Positions 34,096-45,541 of a DNA stretch of 64,000 nt are shown piece by piece. Made by a program: the position numbers and the translations under genes. The notes under the pieces are model-generated. The model saw nothing but the letters and a program-made list of their open reading frames with translations. It did no database searches and was not told the origin of the DNA. The DNA lies in assembly GCA_949361645.1 (NCBI GenBank), contig OX442435.1, positions 4,884,220 to 4,948,219 of the forward strand, given 5' to 3'. Each line of letters opens with the position of its first letter. Position 1 is the first letter of the stretch. This DNA comes from Spongilla lacustris (taxonomy: Eukaryota; Porifera; Demospongiae; Spongillida; Spongillidae).

Positions 34096-35834
34096 CAGTG
34101 GAAACCGTGGTACATGACATTAAATTTTTTTTCCTGCTCTTCAATCTTTGGAATCGGTTTTAACAATAATGGTATGAACTAATGAAATTCTAACAATGCA
34201 GTTTGGTTGGCAAACTAGTTGTCTACAAGAGTTTGAAATTGAAACTTGTCACGTGACTTCTTGGTTTCTAATTTTGGAAATGTGTGCCCCTCGTTCAGCA
34301 AAAGTAATTCTAGCTCATTTCTCCTCCGTTCGGAAACGGATGAGGCTGAACGTTGGCATATAACTACCACGCACATAACTACATCACTTGGTCGGGCCAA
34401 ATGTTGAATGCGGTAAACAGTTTGAGGACCGCGGCTGCAAATGTGCTGTTTTAGGGGGAGACGCGTTTAGCTGTTTGTCTCGTATCGCGTTGTGTTTATG
34501 CTACCGTAAATTCACAATGCATAGAAAACAGATATATCTATCTGAAACGCTCGTTTAATGTCAACTTTCATTTACTTTGTCGCAAAAAAGTTAGCCTCGA
34601 AAGGTTGGGTCCTAAAAGTCAGCCATTTTCGGATGAATAACATTACAATTATTTACATTATTGTGGTTATCGTTGTTATGAGTGAAGCGAACAAGCTGAA
34701 AACGGCTACCACGAAGAGCTAAAGAGGTACTGCCACAATGGGAAGTTTTGAAACAAAGTAATGCTCCAAGGGGAAACCCCAATGCTGCTGGTTTTAAGAA
34801 ATAGTGAGCAAAGAACTGGAATCGTTAGCTCAGCATTGATGCTAGGGCACTCGCACTGAGAATGTACTACATTGATCTGAGCATTCTTTGCATTAATCAG
34901 AGAAATTACCTCGCTCAGTTCGATGTAGTACATTCTCAATACGAGCATCGATCCTAGCATCAATGTCAGACAGGTTTGGCATGTGCTGGGCTAACGATTC
35001 CAGTTCCTTGCTCGTTATTTGATGCAGTCCTTTGAATTCGACTCGTCGACTTGATAGATTGAACGATTGCCTCTTCAAACCTGCAGCTCTGGGATTTCCC
35101 CTGGGAGCACTTTTTTTTTTTTCTTTCAAACTTTCCCAAAGTGGCAGTACCTCTTTGTTAGCTCTTCGTGGTAGCCCGCGTGATACTGGGCCTTCCGTTT
35201 GGTTCTGAAAAGAACCGTTATCCGCTTGTTCAATTCTTCCATCTTCACTCATAACAAAGATAACCACAATAATGTAAATAATTGTAATGTTATTCATCCG
35301 AAAATGGCTGACTTTTAGGACCCAACCTTTCGAGGCTAACTTTTTTGCGACAAAGTAAACGAAAGTTGACATTAAACGAGCGTTTCAGATACAAATACCT
35401 GTTTTCTATGCACTGTGAACTTACGGTAGCATAAACACAACGCGATACGAGACAAACAGCTAAACGCGTCTCCCCCTAAAACAGCACATTTGCAGCCGCG
35501 GTCCTCAAACTGTTTACCGCATTCAACATTTGGCCCGACCAAGTGATGTAGTTATGTGCGTGGTAGTTATATGCCAACGTTCAGCCTCATCCGTTTCCGA
35601 ACGGAGGAGAAATGAGCTAGAATTACTTTTACTGAACGAGGGGCACACATTTCCAGAAATAGAAACCAAGAAGTCACGTGACAAGTTTCAATTTCAAACT
35701 CTTGTAGACAACTAGTTTGCCAATCAAACTGCATTATTAGAATTTCGTTAGTTCATACCATTATTGTTAAAACCAATTCCAAACATTGAAGAGCAGGAAA
35801 AAATTTTTAATGTCATGTATCACGGTTTCCACTG
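34096..35834. mobile_element. Giant palindromic foldback element FB2
   Basis: CAGTGGAAACCGTGGTACAT at the left pairs with the right end ATGTATCACGGTTTCCACTG; TA flanks both sides. It is 1739 bases long, with the centre near 34900 and a loop of a few dozen bases (34885-34915). The left arm has internal deletions relative to the right. Both arms carry the sub-terminal TTGTCACGTGACTT (an E-box), a mirrored frame MARPSDVVMCVVVICQ running outward-in, and the start of the MSED frame. It is inserted inside the transposon 33196-36062. Confidence 0.9.
34893..35252 (-). CDS. Conserved foldback-family protein fragment (right arm of FB2)
   Basis: The frame starts at MSEDGRIEQADNGSFQNQTE (35252) and stays open for 120 codons, crossing into the palindrome centre before stopping at 34893. 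Ordered motifs are NGSFQNQ, RRANKEVLPLWESLK, APRGNPRAAGLK and SKELESLAQHMPN. The same motifs in the same order occur in FB3, and partly in FB1. The left arm holds a deleted copy starting at 34680 that stops after about 14 codons. The composition is basic and serine-rich in the middle, like a DNA-binding N-terminal region. I do not recognise a family. The true gene probably continued beyond the palindrome centre in its parent element. Confidence 0.5.
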   Translation of the reverse strand: MSEDGRIEQADNGSFQNQTEGPVSRGLPRRANKEVLPLWESLKEKKKSAPRGNPRAAGLKRQSFNLSSRRVEFKGLHQITSKELESLAQHMPNLSDIDARIDARIENVLHRTERGNFSD

Positions 35835-36065
35835 TACTCATAACACTAAATCGGTTAATTTTGACTACATGTTGTCGTGAATAATTATTTGGAAGGCCAT
35901 TACAAGAAGTAAATATGAAAGCTGAGTGTTACAGATAATATTCGGTTAGAAGTTACCTCTTACGGAAAGGTAATGAATAAGAAAGTGTCTTACCGGCCGG
36001 TTGCTTAACGGTATCGGATAACCGGTAAGCGGTAAGGACAAAGCTTATCGATAGTTGACCCTATT

Positions 36066-36605
36066 GATTATTGCATACAATTCTTTGCAATAAGAACTTC
36101 TGCATGACTGGCCATTCCAAATGTGATTGTAGTTTCCCGTTCTCCGCCCGCATCATTATAGACCACCCGCGTAATGTCACCATTATCTCCATTATTCTAA
36201 TGATTTGAATATGTTTGCAATCTTATTTGTTTGATATGCTGGTAAACGTGTCACATTACAAAAAGGTTGCATGCTGCTTCTCAGACATCAACAGCGCCAT
36301 CATTTTCAGTTGCGCCGCCTTTTGCTCATGACGTAAGATTGCATAAGAGTGATGTAAGATTGCATCATATTTTTTGTATTCATTTTTAATTATATGTAAA
36401 TAATGGATAATAGCCGCCCGCCCGCATGGGTTTTGGTAAAAGGTCCGGAGGCCTGACAGTAGGTGCAAATCCATTGCGTACTATCGGCATGCATGCATGA
36501 ATGGTGAAGAATCGTTATTTTAATATATAAACGCAAGACATGCAGGTCCATATACATCTTTGTATCATATATTGCAGCCAAACCTGAACCGAACCAATGT
36601 ATATG
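36066..36605. other. No gene recognised
   Basis: AT-rich spacer between the TIR element and the Ginger-like element. No coding or repeat signal beyond short direct repeats of GATTGCATAAGA/GATTGCATCATA near 36340-36370. Confidence 0.35.
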
Positions 36606-38460
36606 TTCCGCGCGAATTGTAAATTTGAAAATTTCGAAATTGCGTACCGATTTCGAAATTGCCCTCCGATTCTAAAATTGTCACCCAATTTCAAAATTGC
36701 GCTGCGCAATTTGGAAATCGCGCAACTTCAATACGCATGCGCATTTTCAAAACTGTGCACGTGTATGTCACCTTCGTCGAGTATGGATCAGTGCGATCAA
36801 GAGCAGCTTTTTGACAGATTTTGCATTGAGCAGTTCAAGGACAAGGATGATAAAACGCAAGAGACGAGACAAAGGACAAAGAATTGTGAATGTCATCAAG
36901 AAGGATCCATCAGCAGTAAAGGAGTTAAAGATGTATTGTGTATCCCAACCAAAACTCAGGTAACGTGACGAAGCACGCACGGACGCGCGTGCCACATATG
37001 CCACATGAATTCGTAGAATACTAATGACACAACTGTGGCCAAATGGAGACGAGTTGCATTCATAGATGAGTTATTTGATGTAATTGAAGAAGTTCACTGA
37101 AGGCAAAAGAGACACATCGCGGATCGGTAGTATAAGAGACCATACAGGAGGTAAATATGCTGTTCTTGCACGTGTATATGCTAGGTGATTTTTAAACTGG
37201 TCTCTACTCTGAAGATATTAAAGTTATATGAACGCAATGCAAGATGTGCTGTAGACAAGCTTGTACAGCTATGTTTCTTGTGTCATGCAACAAAACCACA
37301 GTCAATCCGTGCTCCACTGAGACTAAATATTTCATCAGGCTTTATGACAAGAGGCCAGGTTAGATAATAGTATATTTTTTGCAATTTATTCAGATTGGTC
37401 TCATTAATATGAGGCACGGACCTGATGGATCCTTTAAGTGGATTGGATCACTGCATGGGCAACATTTCATGTACTGTTTTGGCCATTAGTGCAAAAATCA
37501 GCTGCTGCCGGAAGTTGCTGTTGCACTATCAAACCGAGTGTTTGCTGTCTTAGGTACTCTCAAAAATCTTGCATTCTGATAACAGTCGGGAGTTTGTGAA
37601 TGAGATCATTCACAGCATTGGCCGACCAAGAAACCATAAATGCCAGGGTCTCACTGAGCAAGGTAATGGCATGGTAGAGAAGCTACTTGGGTATAGTCTC
37701 TATGCACATGAAGGGGACAGTCAACCTGTGTGGTCTTAGTGGTTGCCATTTATCCATTTTAAGTCAGTGTAACTGCATGGCTCTCGGACAAACATACATG
37801 TACTGGTTGACTGATGTTTCGGTGATTCATGCTATCATATATGCAGATTGGTGTTTCCAGGTCATCCAATTGTGGAAGCACACAACCAGTGATTTATTTA
37901 CCTGAATGTAATATTTGGATCCCTTCAGATGACATAACTTGCCTTTGGCCTGTCTGTGAAAGTGTTGGTTGTTGTAAGCCACCAATATGTGCAAATTGGT
38001 TCAGAATCTTTATAATATCTATGCTGCATAAATACAATGCAGTTGCACAGATCTCCAGCTTTATTAATTGCCAATTAAGCTACAATTTATACCATCCAAG
38101 TGATAAAATGCCAACAGCAGTCAGGGTGCAATAGCTGTGGTCTGTTTGCGATTGTAACAGCTACTGTAACTTTGCAGTGGTTACAGACTTTCTGATATAT
38201 AACCCTCATCAAGGATTTGGGATCAGAATGAATGCGGATCCACCTAGTAAATTGTTTCGAGAGCCGGTTGATGCATGTTGCCATTTACAGGCAAGCTGGA
38301 ACCTAAAATTATGAAAGAAGACATAGCTAGAATAGATTATTTCATTATGAAAGTTTTGAAAGTGCCATGCATGCGTATTGAAGTTATACGCGATTTCGAA
38401 ATTGGGCAGCGCAATTTTTTAAATTGGATGGCAATTTTAAAATCGGACTGCCATATTTCC
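36606..38460 (+). mobile_element. Ginger-like DNA transposon remnant with complex TIRs
   Basis: 36655-36765 and 38347-38445 are inverted copies of each other. They share AATACGCATGCG/CATGCGTATTG, GCGCTGCGCAATTT and TCCGATTCTAAAATT, and contain many AAATTTCGAAATTG sub-repeats. Between them lies a plus-strand integrase-like gene remnant. An integrase core flanked by TIRs rather than LTRs is the definition of Ginger elements, from which vertebrate KRBA2 and GIN1 derive. The outermost ends and target duplication could not be fixed. Confidence 0.6.
36784..37700 (+). pseudogene. Integrase-type transposase remnant with a spliced intron
   Basis: A first exon starting at MDQCDQEQLFDRFCIEQFKD (36784) ends at a donor-like CAG|GTAACG (36959). 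Further on, 37255-37364 reads CHATKPQSIRAPLRLNISSG, FMTRGQ, the zinc-knuckle tail and linker before a KRBA2-like integrase core. GTTAGATAATAG..TTATTCAG (37365-37415) is a short intron that also exists in the second copy at 52275. The core then gives INMRHGPDGSFKWIG (first catalytic Asp region) and LHSDNSREFVNEI (second catalytic Asp), broken by two or more frameshifts, and ends near EQGNGMVEKLL. The gene is inactive. The conserved intron is notable for a transposase. Confidence 0.65.
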
Positions 38461-38565
38461 AACATCAACACACGACAGAGTCTGCATGTGTGAAGGTCAA
38501 GGGCTACCGGCACTTCCTAAGAATACTATACAAGCCTTTTACAGGCTCAATTCCATAGAACACTA

Positions 38566-38692
38566 TGAAAAAGGTATTGTTATACACTACTGTACAACAG
38601 TGTGTCTATAGACGTTATTGCGTATATGTCTCAATACGCAGTGTTATACATCGCTAATTGATGTTATGCACTAGTGTATAACAGCCCTTTTT
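38566..38692. mobile_element. Small MITE-like inverted repeat
   Basis: AAAAAGGTATTGTTATACACTA at the left pairs with TAGTGTATAACAGCCCTTTTT at the right. The 127-base unit contains further GTTATACA words. No coding capacity. Confidence 0.6.
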
Positions 38693-39576
38693 ACACAGCG
38701 GAGGTACAGGTCTGTCTGTACAAAACTCACGGGGGACCGATTCCCTGTGTATGACATACATGTGTAGTATAGTGCATGCATGGATTGGAAATGCCGTACA
38801 TAAAAACGTACGTGCATGACGTGGCTTCCCGTGGTCTGCGCTTGAAATAGCTGTGGGTTTTGTCAATTAAAAGGTGTTTTGTTTTGGTTTATACATACTT
38901 ATACATAACATACTAGACTTACATCAAATAGTCCGTATTACCAAACAAAAGGAAGTTTAGTGTCTTGCTTTGTATTTCGAAGTATCATGTGAGGAGAGAC
39001 GGTCATATAGATAGCCCGTGTATTTGGAACTTTTTTTTTGTTTTATGCTCTATATGACTTGATTGTAATGCAGCATTTTTAATTGAGAACGATTGTACGT
39101 AAGCATACGCGTATTCTGTGATACAATTAAAATATCATTCTTTGCGTGATTATTCTAGGTTTTCTAGACTTGTTTATTTGGCTTAATATCATCAATATAC
39201 AGTCATTTGTATTGTTGAGTTCTATTGTGTAACGCCACGTATACATGTATATTAAGCCTGCCCGGAAAGAATGCTGAAATAAATGCTCAGCAGTATAAAA
39301 GAGGCTATATTGCAATCAACTTCGGCCATGGGGTGTTTCCAATACTGAGAAAATGGCATTCCGAATAACGTTCAATTCGTTTACGGAAGTCGAAACGCGC
39401 ATAAAATTTCTCGCATCCAATCCATGTATTATTACTGATACCATGCAGGCCCGTTTTAAAATGATATTCATGATGCGTCACAAATCGCTACTAGTGTACA
39501 TGTAGGCTATAGGTTCCGATTCCTAATTCTAAACTGAATGTAGGTATACTGCACTCGTGTAGATCACAATACGCCA
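38693..39576. other. Gene-poor spacer; probable 3' UTR of the membrane protein gene
   Basis: On the minus strand this lies just downstream of the gene ending at 39577. A minus-strand AATAAA occurs at about 39170 (TTTATT on plus), a possible poly(A) signal. Nothing else is recognised. Confidence 0.4.
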
Positions 39577-40701
39577 TTAGTAAATGACAACCATGTACAA
39601 GTTAAGTGCTATCAACCCACCATACACAACCATGTCGGCCACAAACAAAAGATGGATGTGGAGTTCTGTGTGGTTCAAAAATTTCATGATCTTCATTGCG
39701 CTGTCTCCACTTTTTGAATTATCAGCCAAAAGATTCCACCGTAGGAGAAGTGCAGAAACTCCCAACCGAAAGAGAGACACTGCACCTTTCCCCAAGGTGA
39801 GCGCAATGTAGAACACTTCAACCACTGCATTTAACGTGTACAGTGTAGGAAGCTTGAGGTATGTGTTCAACGCGGAAGAAGCGGTGTAAAACGAAATTGC
39901 TATTGGGCCTATTCTGAAGGCGATAGTGATAAAAAGCTGATGGAATCCGCTAATCTCGATCTCCGAAGATTTCACTGGGACGTCGACTTCAGGAGTGGGT
40001 ATAAAGTAACAAACGAAGCACATCACCGTCATGCCAGCCACGACCGCCGCAGTAAAAATCGTGGCGTGGCACACCAATCGAACTGCTACTATCGCGTACC
40101 AGACCCCGCCCTGTCTAAGAAGCGAACTGTATGAGAAAGGTGCGGTCAGCAAACACATGTAAACGTCAGCAAACCGGATCATTCGCAAATATCTCTTAAC
40201 TGAGCACGACTTCATTTTAAACTGGCTCCAGACCATCGATAAGGCGCACAAAACTGGAAAACTGAACAGGCTGCCGGTTTCATAATACAAACTCGCGCTA
40301 GGAAGCCGCAAAAGTATAGAATACAACAGTGTCACGTGCATCGTCTCTCGTGACGTGGTATTAAGGTCCTCTGATGATTGATTAGTTGCGTTATGCCAGC
40401 TATCATCTGGAAGCGTAGAAAGACACGTAATATCTACAGCCAAGAGTACCAAGTGAGCGACGACGTGAAACACAACAAAGATAGCTATCAACTGATCATT
40501 ACTAAGAAGAATCTTTCTTTCCTTAACATCTTCCTCTTTTTTATGACGAAAGAACTTCTCCTTGATCATACCCACGATAGAACACCTGCCGCAGCACACA
40601 AAAGTCGTGACAAAAATATAGATCACGATTGATATAGCAATTCCAAATACGGAGAGAAGCAAGGTTTCCAATGCAGTACTGACTTTCGGAACTAGATGCA
40701 T
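39577..40701 (-). CDS. Multi-pass membrane protein, single exon, family unknown
   Basis: A 374-codon frame starts at MHLVPKVSTALETLLLSVFG (40701). An upstream in-frame extension to 40887 runs through an ATT microsatellite and was not chosen. About eight hydrophobic segments follow: LLSVFGIAISIVIYIFVTTF; QLIAIFVVFHVVAHLVLLAV; a pair around FSFPVLCALSMVW; VYMCLLTAPFSYSSLL; CHATIFTAAVVAGMTVMCFV; a segment at LFITIAFRIGPIAISFYTAS; one at AVVEVFYIALTLGKGAVSLF; and HLLFVADMVVYGGLIALNLY near the end. A basic loop (KEKFFRHKKEEDVKERK) follows the first segment. A glycosylated loop (WHNATNQSSEDLNTTSRE) follows the second. It is probably in the plasma membrane. The layout is not a classical seven-helix receptor. 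It could be a transporter-like or lineage-specific family. No intron or break. Confidence 0.7.
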   Translation of the reverse strand: MHLVPKVSTALETLLLSVFGIAISIVIYIFVTTFVCCGRCSIVGMIKEKFFRHKKEEDVKERKILLSNDQLIAIFVVFHVVAHLVLLAVDITCLSTLPDDSWHNATNQSSEDLNTTSRETMHVTLLYSILLRLPSASLYYETGSLFSFPVLCALSMVWSQFKMKSCSVKRYLRMIRFADVYMCLLTAPFSYSSLLRQGGVWYAIVAVRLVCHATIFTAAVVAGMTVMCFVCYFIPTPEVDVPVKSSEIEISGFHQLFITIAFRIGPIAISFYTASSALNTYLKLPTLYTLNAVVEVFYIALTLGKGAVSLFRLGVSALLLRWNLLADNSKSGDSAMKIMKFLNHTELHIHLLFVADMVVYGGLIALNLYMVVIY

Positions 40702-40829
40702 TTCCAGCGCGACGTTATACAATAAAAAGCCCTTATATTTGCGATCGTATATACAGAAAATTAATAATAATAATAATAATTTCATGTGCATGTAATATAC
40801 ACATAGGCAAGTAATGGCATAAATTAGAT

Positions 40830-41972
40830 ATGCACTTGTATACTGCCTAAAATGCGTAGCATTTACAAAAAATAGATAAATCAACATTGTTCAGCATTAA
40901 CCTAAACGTTCTTTCTGAGGATGATTTAACAACAGTGTCAGGCAGTGAGTTCCAAATCGGTATGATTCTAACTGAAAAGAAATTTGCACGGTAATTGTGA
41001 TGTGGTGTTGTTAGAGGACTAAGTTTGATGGAGTTCCCTCTTGTTGTATAAGGTGACAAGTTTATGTGGAAAAAATCTGATGCATCAAGGTCAACAAGTT
41101 TTTCACTATTTTAAAGCACATAACTAGATCCAAAAACACTCTTCTATACTCCAATGAATGAAATCCAAGCATAGAAAGCCTATCAGCATAACTAGTCATA
41201 GGTATCTTTATTCTTTTAAAGAGTGATCTGGTAAAGTAACGTTGAACTCTTTCAAGAGTTTTAATATCTTTTACAAGCCAAGGATTCCATACTGGAGCAT
41301 TATATTCCAGAATGGGTCTCACATATGAATGAAACACTCGACACAGCGCAGATATATTCAGTGTACGAAGAGCTTTAAGTAGGAGTGAACACCTTTGAAA
41401 AGCCTTAGCAGCAATATATGCACAATGCAAGCTCGGTTTAAAATCAGATGTGATATGTACACCTAGGTCACGGATATCAAAAACTCTATTCAAAAGCACG
41501 CCACCTAGAGAATAAGAGTGATTCGCTGAGTTATGCCCAAAGGATATCACGCTGCACTTCTGAAATGCAATATTAAGCTGCCAGGTTTGAGACCACACAC
41601 TAAAATTTAATAAAGATAAAGTCAAAGGTGAAGATGAGTTGGATGAATGAGTAGCATAAAGTTTGGTATCATCTGCAAAAATTTTAGCTTGAACTGGTGG
41701 CTCTAAACACTCAGGAAGGTCATTGATATAAATGAGGAACAATAGAGGTCCAAGTACTGATCCTTGAGGAACACCACTGGATACAGGTAGGGAAGAAGAT
41801 AAGGACTGACCAATATAGACTTGCTGTGAACGATTCGTAAGAAAAGAAGATAACCACTTTACCAAGGAAGAACTAAATCCATAGCATTCCACTTTATGCA
41901 GAAGCTTAGTGTGAGATATAGAATCAAACGCTTTAGCAAAGTCTATATACACAGAATCAACCTTATCGCATT
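40830..41972 (-). pseudogene. 5'-truncated non-LTR retrotransposon (CR1/jockey-like RT)
   Basis: The minus-strand frame from 41952 gives reverse transcriptase palm motifs: YIDFAKAFDSISHTKLL, SGVPQGSVLGPLLFLIYIND and KIFADDTKLYATHSS (FADD catalytic box). The thumb follows (SYVRPILEYNAPVWNPWLV). After a frameshift at about 41062 comes the C-terminal RGNSIKLSPLTTPHHNYRAN and IIPIWNSLPDTVV. The 5' end stops abruptly at about 41972, as usual for target-primed reverse transcription, so the endonuclease is missing. The 3' end lies about 130 bases upstream of the membrane protein start, near 40830. Confidence 0.9.
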
Positions 41973-42502
41973 ATGCAGCATGCACAACCGTATATAAAGT
42001 TTATCGCTTTTAAATAGATCGTGCATGCAATTCTGGCTCGATGACCGGTGGACCAACTAGTCAGGGGGGCCCATTTTTAAATTTCAAAATGGGTTGACTA
42101 TAAACATTTGGTCCGTGCTTGCGTATTTTGGTAATCTGAATACGTATACGTCTTTGCTGTATAGATACGACGGTATATTTGCACTTTCATGTGTCCGAGT
42201 GCCATGTGAATAGGTTTTTCTATGTACATGGCTTTCAATATATTATAACCATTTACTGCACATGAAGAGAGGTAGAAAAATGCATAGTACAATGCACCTC
42301 TGCATCTGTCGCGCAGGAGCCAACTATGCATCTACCTATATAGGTGAGCCTATAATTAACATATATACAGTTCTATAATCCTTCGCTTACCACAACATTG
42401 ACAAGAAGAAACAATATATCGTGGCATACCATTCCAAGCTGAATTGGAAATGGGGTGCATGTGTGTGTGTGTGTGTGAGTAAATGTGTGTGTGTGTGTGT
42501 GT

Positions 42503-42553
<51 letters not shown>

Positions 42554-44919
42554 CTGAACTCCATCCTGATCAATCTCTACACACAGCCTTCGTACTGAAA
42601 CTTGGTACCTTATAAAGTCACATGATCTATGTAGAGCCATATTTTTCTGGCACCAAATACAGACAATAATCTATTTTCAATCAATATCCACAGCTGTATA
42701 GTTTCCAATTAGCGCATCACAACAGCAATCTGACCAGATGAGATGCATAAATGTAAATGATTTGGGAAGATCCCATTGAGGGGTAGAGGTTTAGGATTGG
42801 GAGAACATGTAGCTGAAGCTTGATATTTCTGTGGATCAGTATTGACCCTGAGAAAAGAAAGCTATATGCAGCGTCTGTGTTTTGTGCCAAACCACCCCAT
42901 ACATGTATTTTCAAGTGCACAGTATACACACCTGCACTGACCAATGTATACCCCCCAGGACCATCTAATTCAAACTGCATGCTTGTACATGTATAAATCT
43001 GTACTGTGGCTGTGTTCATGCAGTTGTGCTATTTTATTTGGCTTTGTCCAGAACAGCTTTTCCCCCTCAACACCTTTCTTTGCAGATAGGGCAGTTTTCA
43101 ATGGTGCATAAATAGAGTAATACTCTAGGATTCATACCGGCGCTTTTACAATGGGTGTACCGGATACTATCCGGAGTAAGAATAATTCACCGGCCCACTA
43201 GCTTATCGCCTGCGGATAAATTTTGTGTACTATACTGCATTTTAAAATTATTAAAATTAAGGTACACATAGTTTATGGAATTTGGTTTGAAATCTATTTG
43301 ACTTGTAATCAAAGCTGACGTGTAATTATAATAAACCAGACGTGTTTATCAGCAGTATTGATTGTGTTCAAATACAATTGGTATATACTGACGTCGACCG
43401 TGTTGTAATCTTTTTTATTATAAGAAACCGCCATGCGAGCTAAACTGCTGAACAATTGCGATCTATAGACGTAGTCGTAGAGTTGAGTCAGTCTAAAATA
43501 CGCAAAGCCCAAGGCATGACGTACACGTACATGTATGCATATACGTCACACATTTTGCACAATAATATTAATGCGAGACCCTGCATACCAACGTAGTCGG
43601 GATGGTAAATTGTAAACTTGAAGAGCCTGTCACGACTCATATCACTGAAAGCCAACGTGATATATCAATTCAACTCAGTTGCACATGTAAGTTTAAGGGC
43701 GCGTCGCAAATTAAGATACGCAAAGACACACAAAGACTTACAATTTAAGCCAGAAGCCTGCATGAGAAGGCACAAAGACACGTAAGGATGCTACAAAGAA
43801 ACACAAAATGTTCGCTACATGGCAATGATGGCATATAACAATTTGCAATAAAGACTCCCAGCTGCAGCGATACTTGTACACATCATGATACAAACGTGCA
43901 TGTGATATACGGTGATAGACGGAAGAATAGACGGAAATATACGAAACGTAATTCAGCAGGTGCAACGTACTATTATCCGCCCCCATCGAAATAAAAATGG
44001 CCCATATTGAAACGTGGACCCGCTAACGTTTATGATCGAAATATTGTGGCGGAAGAGTTCACAGTTATGGCGATACACTAACTATCATATCGTTAAATTG
44101 GACTACTGGAGTCCTTTTTTTCTCTCCTTCAATGGGGGGAATGATTTTACAAATCCTCTCTATATAATCAAAACGTCCTTCGACCGCCTGTATTCAATTG
44201 GCGTCCACATGCACAAAGACACTTCAATATCATTCTATATAGACCCGAGTTAGTTTACATATATACAAGCCAAGGAGTTGTCCAAGCTCCCGATTATTGA
44301 TATCATGATTTATGAGTAACAAGACCTACTCTAGACTACAGCAGTAAATGATGAAGTTATACTTAATGCATGATCATATAAAATTGCATAAAACGGTTTT
44401 GAAACTAGTGTCTGCTGTAACTTTTTTTTTTTTACCCATTCTACGACCACTGGACTGATTTCTGAGATGGCTTCTTTCCAGGATTTTGTTTGTGTGGTAT
44501 GAAAAAAGGTTCTTTAGTAGATGTTATGTAAAGCGGGCTTCATATCCACATGTAAAAAGATAAAGATAGGTCATTCATATCATTATATAAGCTACTAACG
44601 GGGGGGTGGGGATGCAAAAAAAAAAAAAAAGAAGACACCATCCCCAAACTTATTGTCACATTAATTGAGAACATTGCGAATATTTTTGTTTTTTCCAGGG
44701 GGGTGTAGGTAAAAAAAAGTTATGAGATATCAAATTTAGGGAGGAATCTTTGAATTTTTATTCATCACTTATCTGAGCTTTTTTAGATGCACTTTAGGCA
44801 ACGTCACTCTGTTATTCCAACAATTGAATTCGTGATTTCTAACGCAGACAATTTTGCTTCTGGGTTAGAGCCCACTCGTCATGATCGTGCAGATAGTAAT
44901 TATATTTAAGCGTTCCGAT
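41973..44919. other. Unassigned sequence, about 2.9 kb
   Basis: No convincing exon. A short inverted repeat CCCATTTTTAAATTTCAAAA/TGGG lies at 42069-42092, a (TG)n tract at 42459-42551, and poly-A and poly-G runs at 44595-44635. Frames of 60-100 codons on both strands show no family resemblance. Confidence 0.4.
42459..42551. repeat. (TG)n microsatellite
   Basis: About 45 TG dinucleotides, with interruptions at AGTAAA and GG. Confidence 0.97.
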
Positions 44920-45345
44920 GGAATCACCATGGTACCATTTGGCTGATTGTTGGACCATATACATTGCTTTGGGATGCAACCTGTGTAGACACTTTTGCCG
45001 CTTCTCGTCTATCCATCACAGCCTCTGAGAAGTATATGCAGCAGCAAACCAGGCAGAGCAGACCAAGATAAAAAATTACAGTTACCTCACATGCATTCCA
45101 TTCCTTCACACCTGTTGCCTTCAAAACAACTAGAGTGTGTGGCCCGAGCCCCATGTCTTTCCTATCAGACTTGGGTCACCGCATTGTGAACACCACTGGT
45201 GACAAAAGCTCTCTGGCATCCCTCCTGCAAATGCCATTCAGAGTGGGAATGCTGCATCTATTTACCTCTAAACCCCTCTCCTTTGAGTGAGTGTAATGAA
45301 TGTTATATGTATTGTGTGTTTTTCCTTTGTAAAAAATAAATCAAT
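44920..45345 (+). pseudogene. 3' end of the R2/R4-like non-LTR element
   Basis: Plus-strand translation gives FxWDATC-like TLLWDATCVDTFAASRLS in shifted frames, then MQQQTRQSRPR. It continues into sequence absent from the two composite copies: FTPVAFKTTRVCGPSPMSFL, SDLGHRIVNTTGDKSSLASL and LLQMPFRVGMLHLF. This matches the usual C-terminal tail of that family (a Leu/Gly-rich helix after an xxPVAxET motif). The 3' UTR ends with AATAAATCAATAAATG at 45336-45351, twin poly(A) signals. It is a 5'-truncated insertion just downstream of the FKBP gene. Confidence 0.7.
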
Positions 45346-45541
45346 AAATGTTTTGTTTTTTTAAATTATTATTCATTTGATCTTATGAGTACAGTGTACA
45401 TTTACATGCATATATGTGAAGGTTACTGTCCATCTTTAAAACGAATTTTGCTTCAACTGTTCAACATAGCTCAATGTCATTATTCACAAAATCATAATAT
45501 AAAGTATATGTACAGAGCAACAAAAGATGACAGTAATAACG

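Larger units (their letters stand above)
33196..36062. mobile_element. TIR transposon holding two palindromes, one of them nested foldback FB2
   Basis: The left end AGGGTCAACTATCGGTAAG and the right end CTTATCGATAGTTGACCCT are inverted, and ATT flanks both sides (33193-33195; 36063-36065). Just inside the left end sits a compact palindrome (33222-33638). The foldback element FB2 is inserted at 34096-35834. Removing FB2 leaves about 1.1 kb without coding capacity. A three-base target and AGGGTCAA ends do not let me name the superfamily. Confidence 0.7.

Noticed and set aside
34215..35715. Two identical 61-codon proteins (MARPSDVVMC...) as a gene pair
   Set aside because: They are the two mirrored arms of foldback FB2. 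The frame reads outward-region sequence with no counterpart in FB1 or FB3, so it is probably not coding.
44924..45154. 76-codon minus-strand frame
   Set aside because: Antisense shadow of the non-LTR endonuclease remnant on the plus strand.
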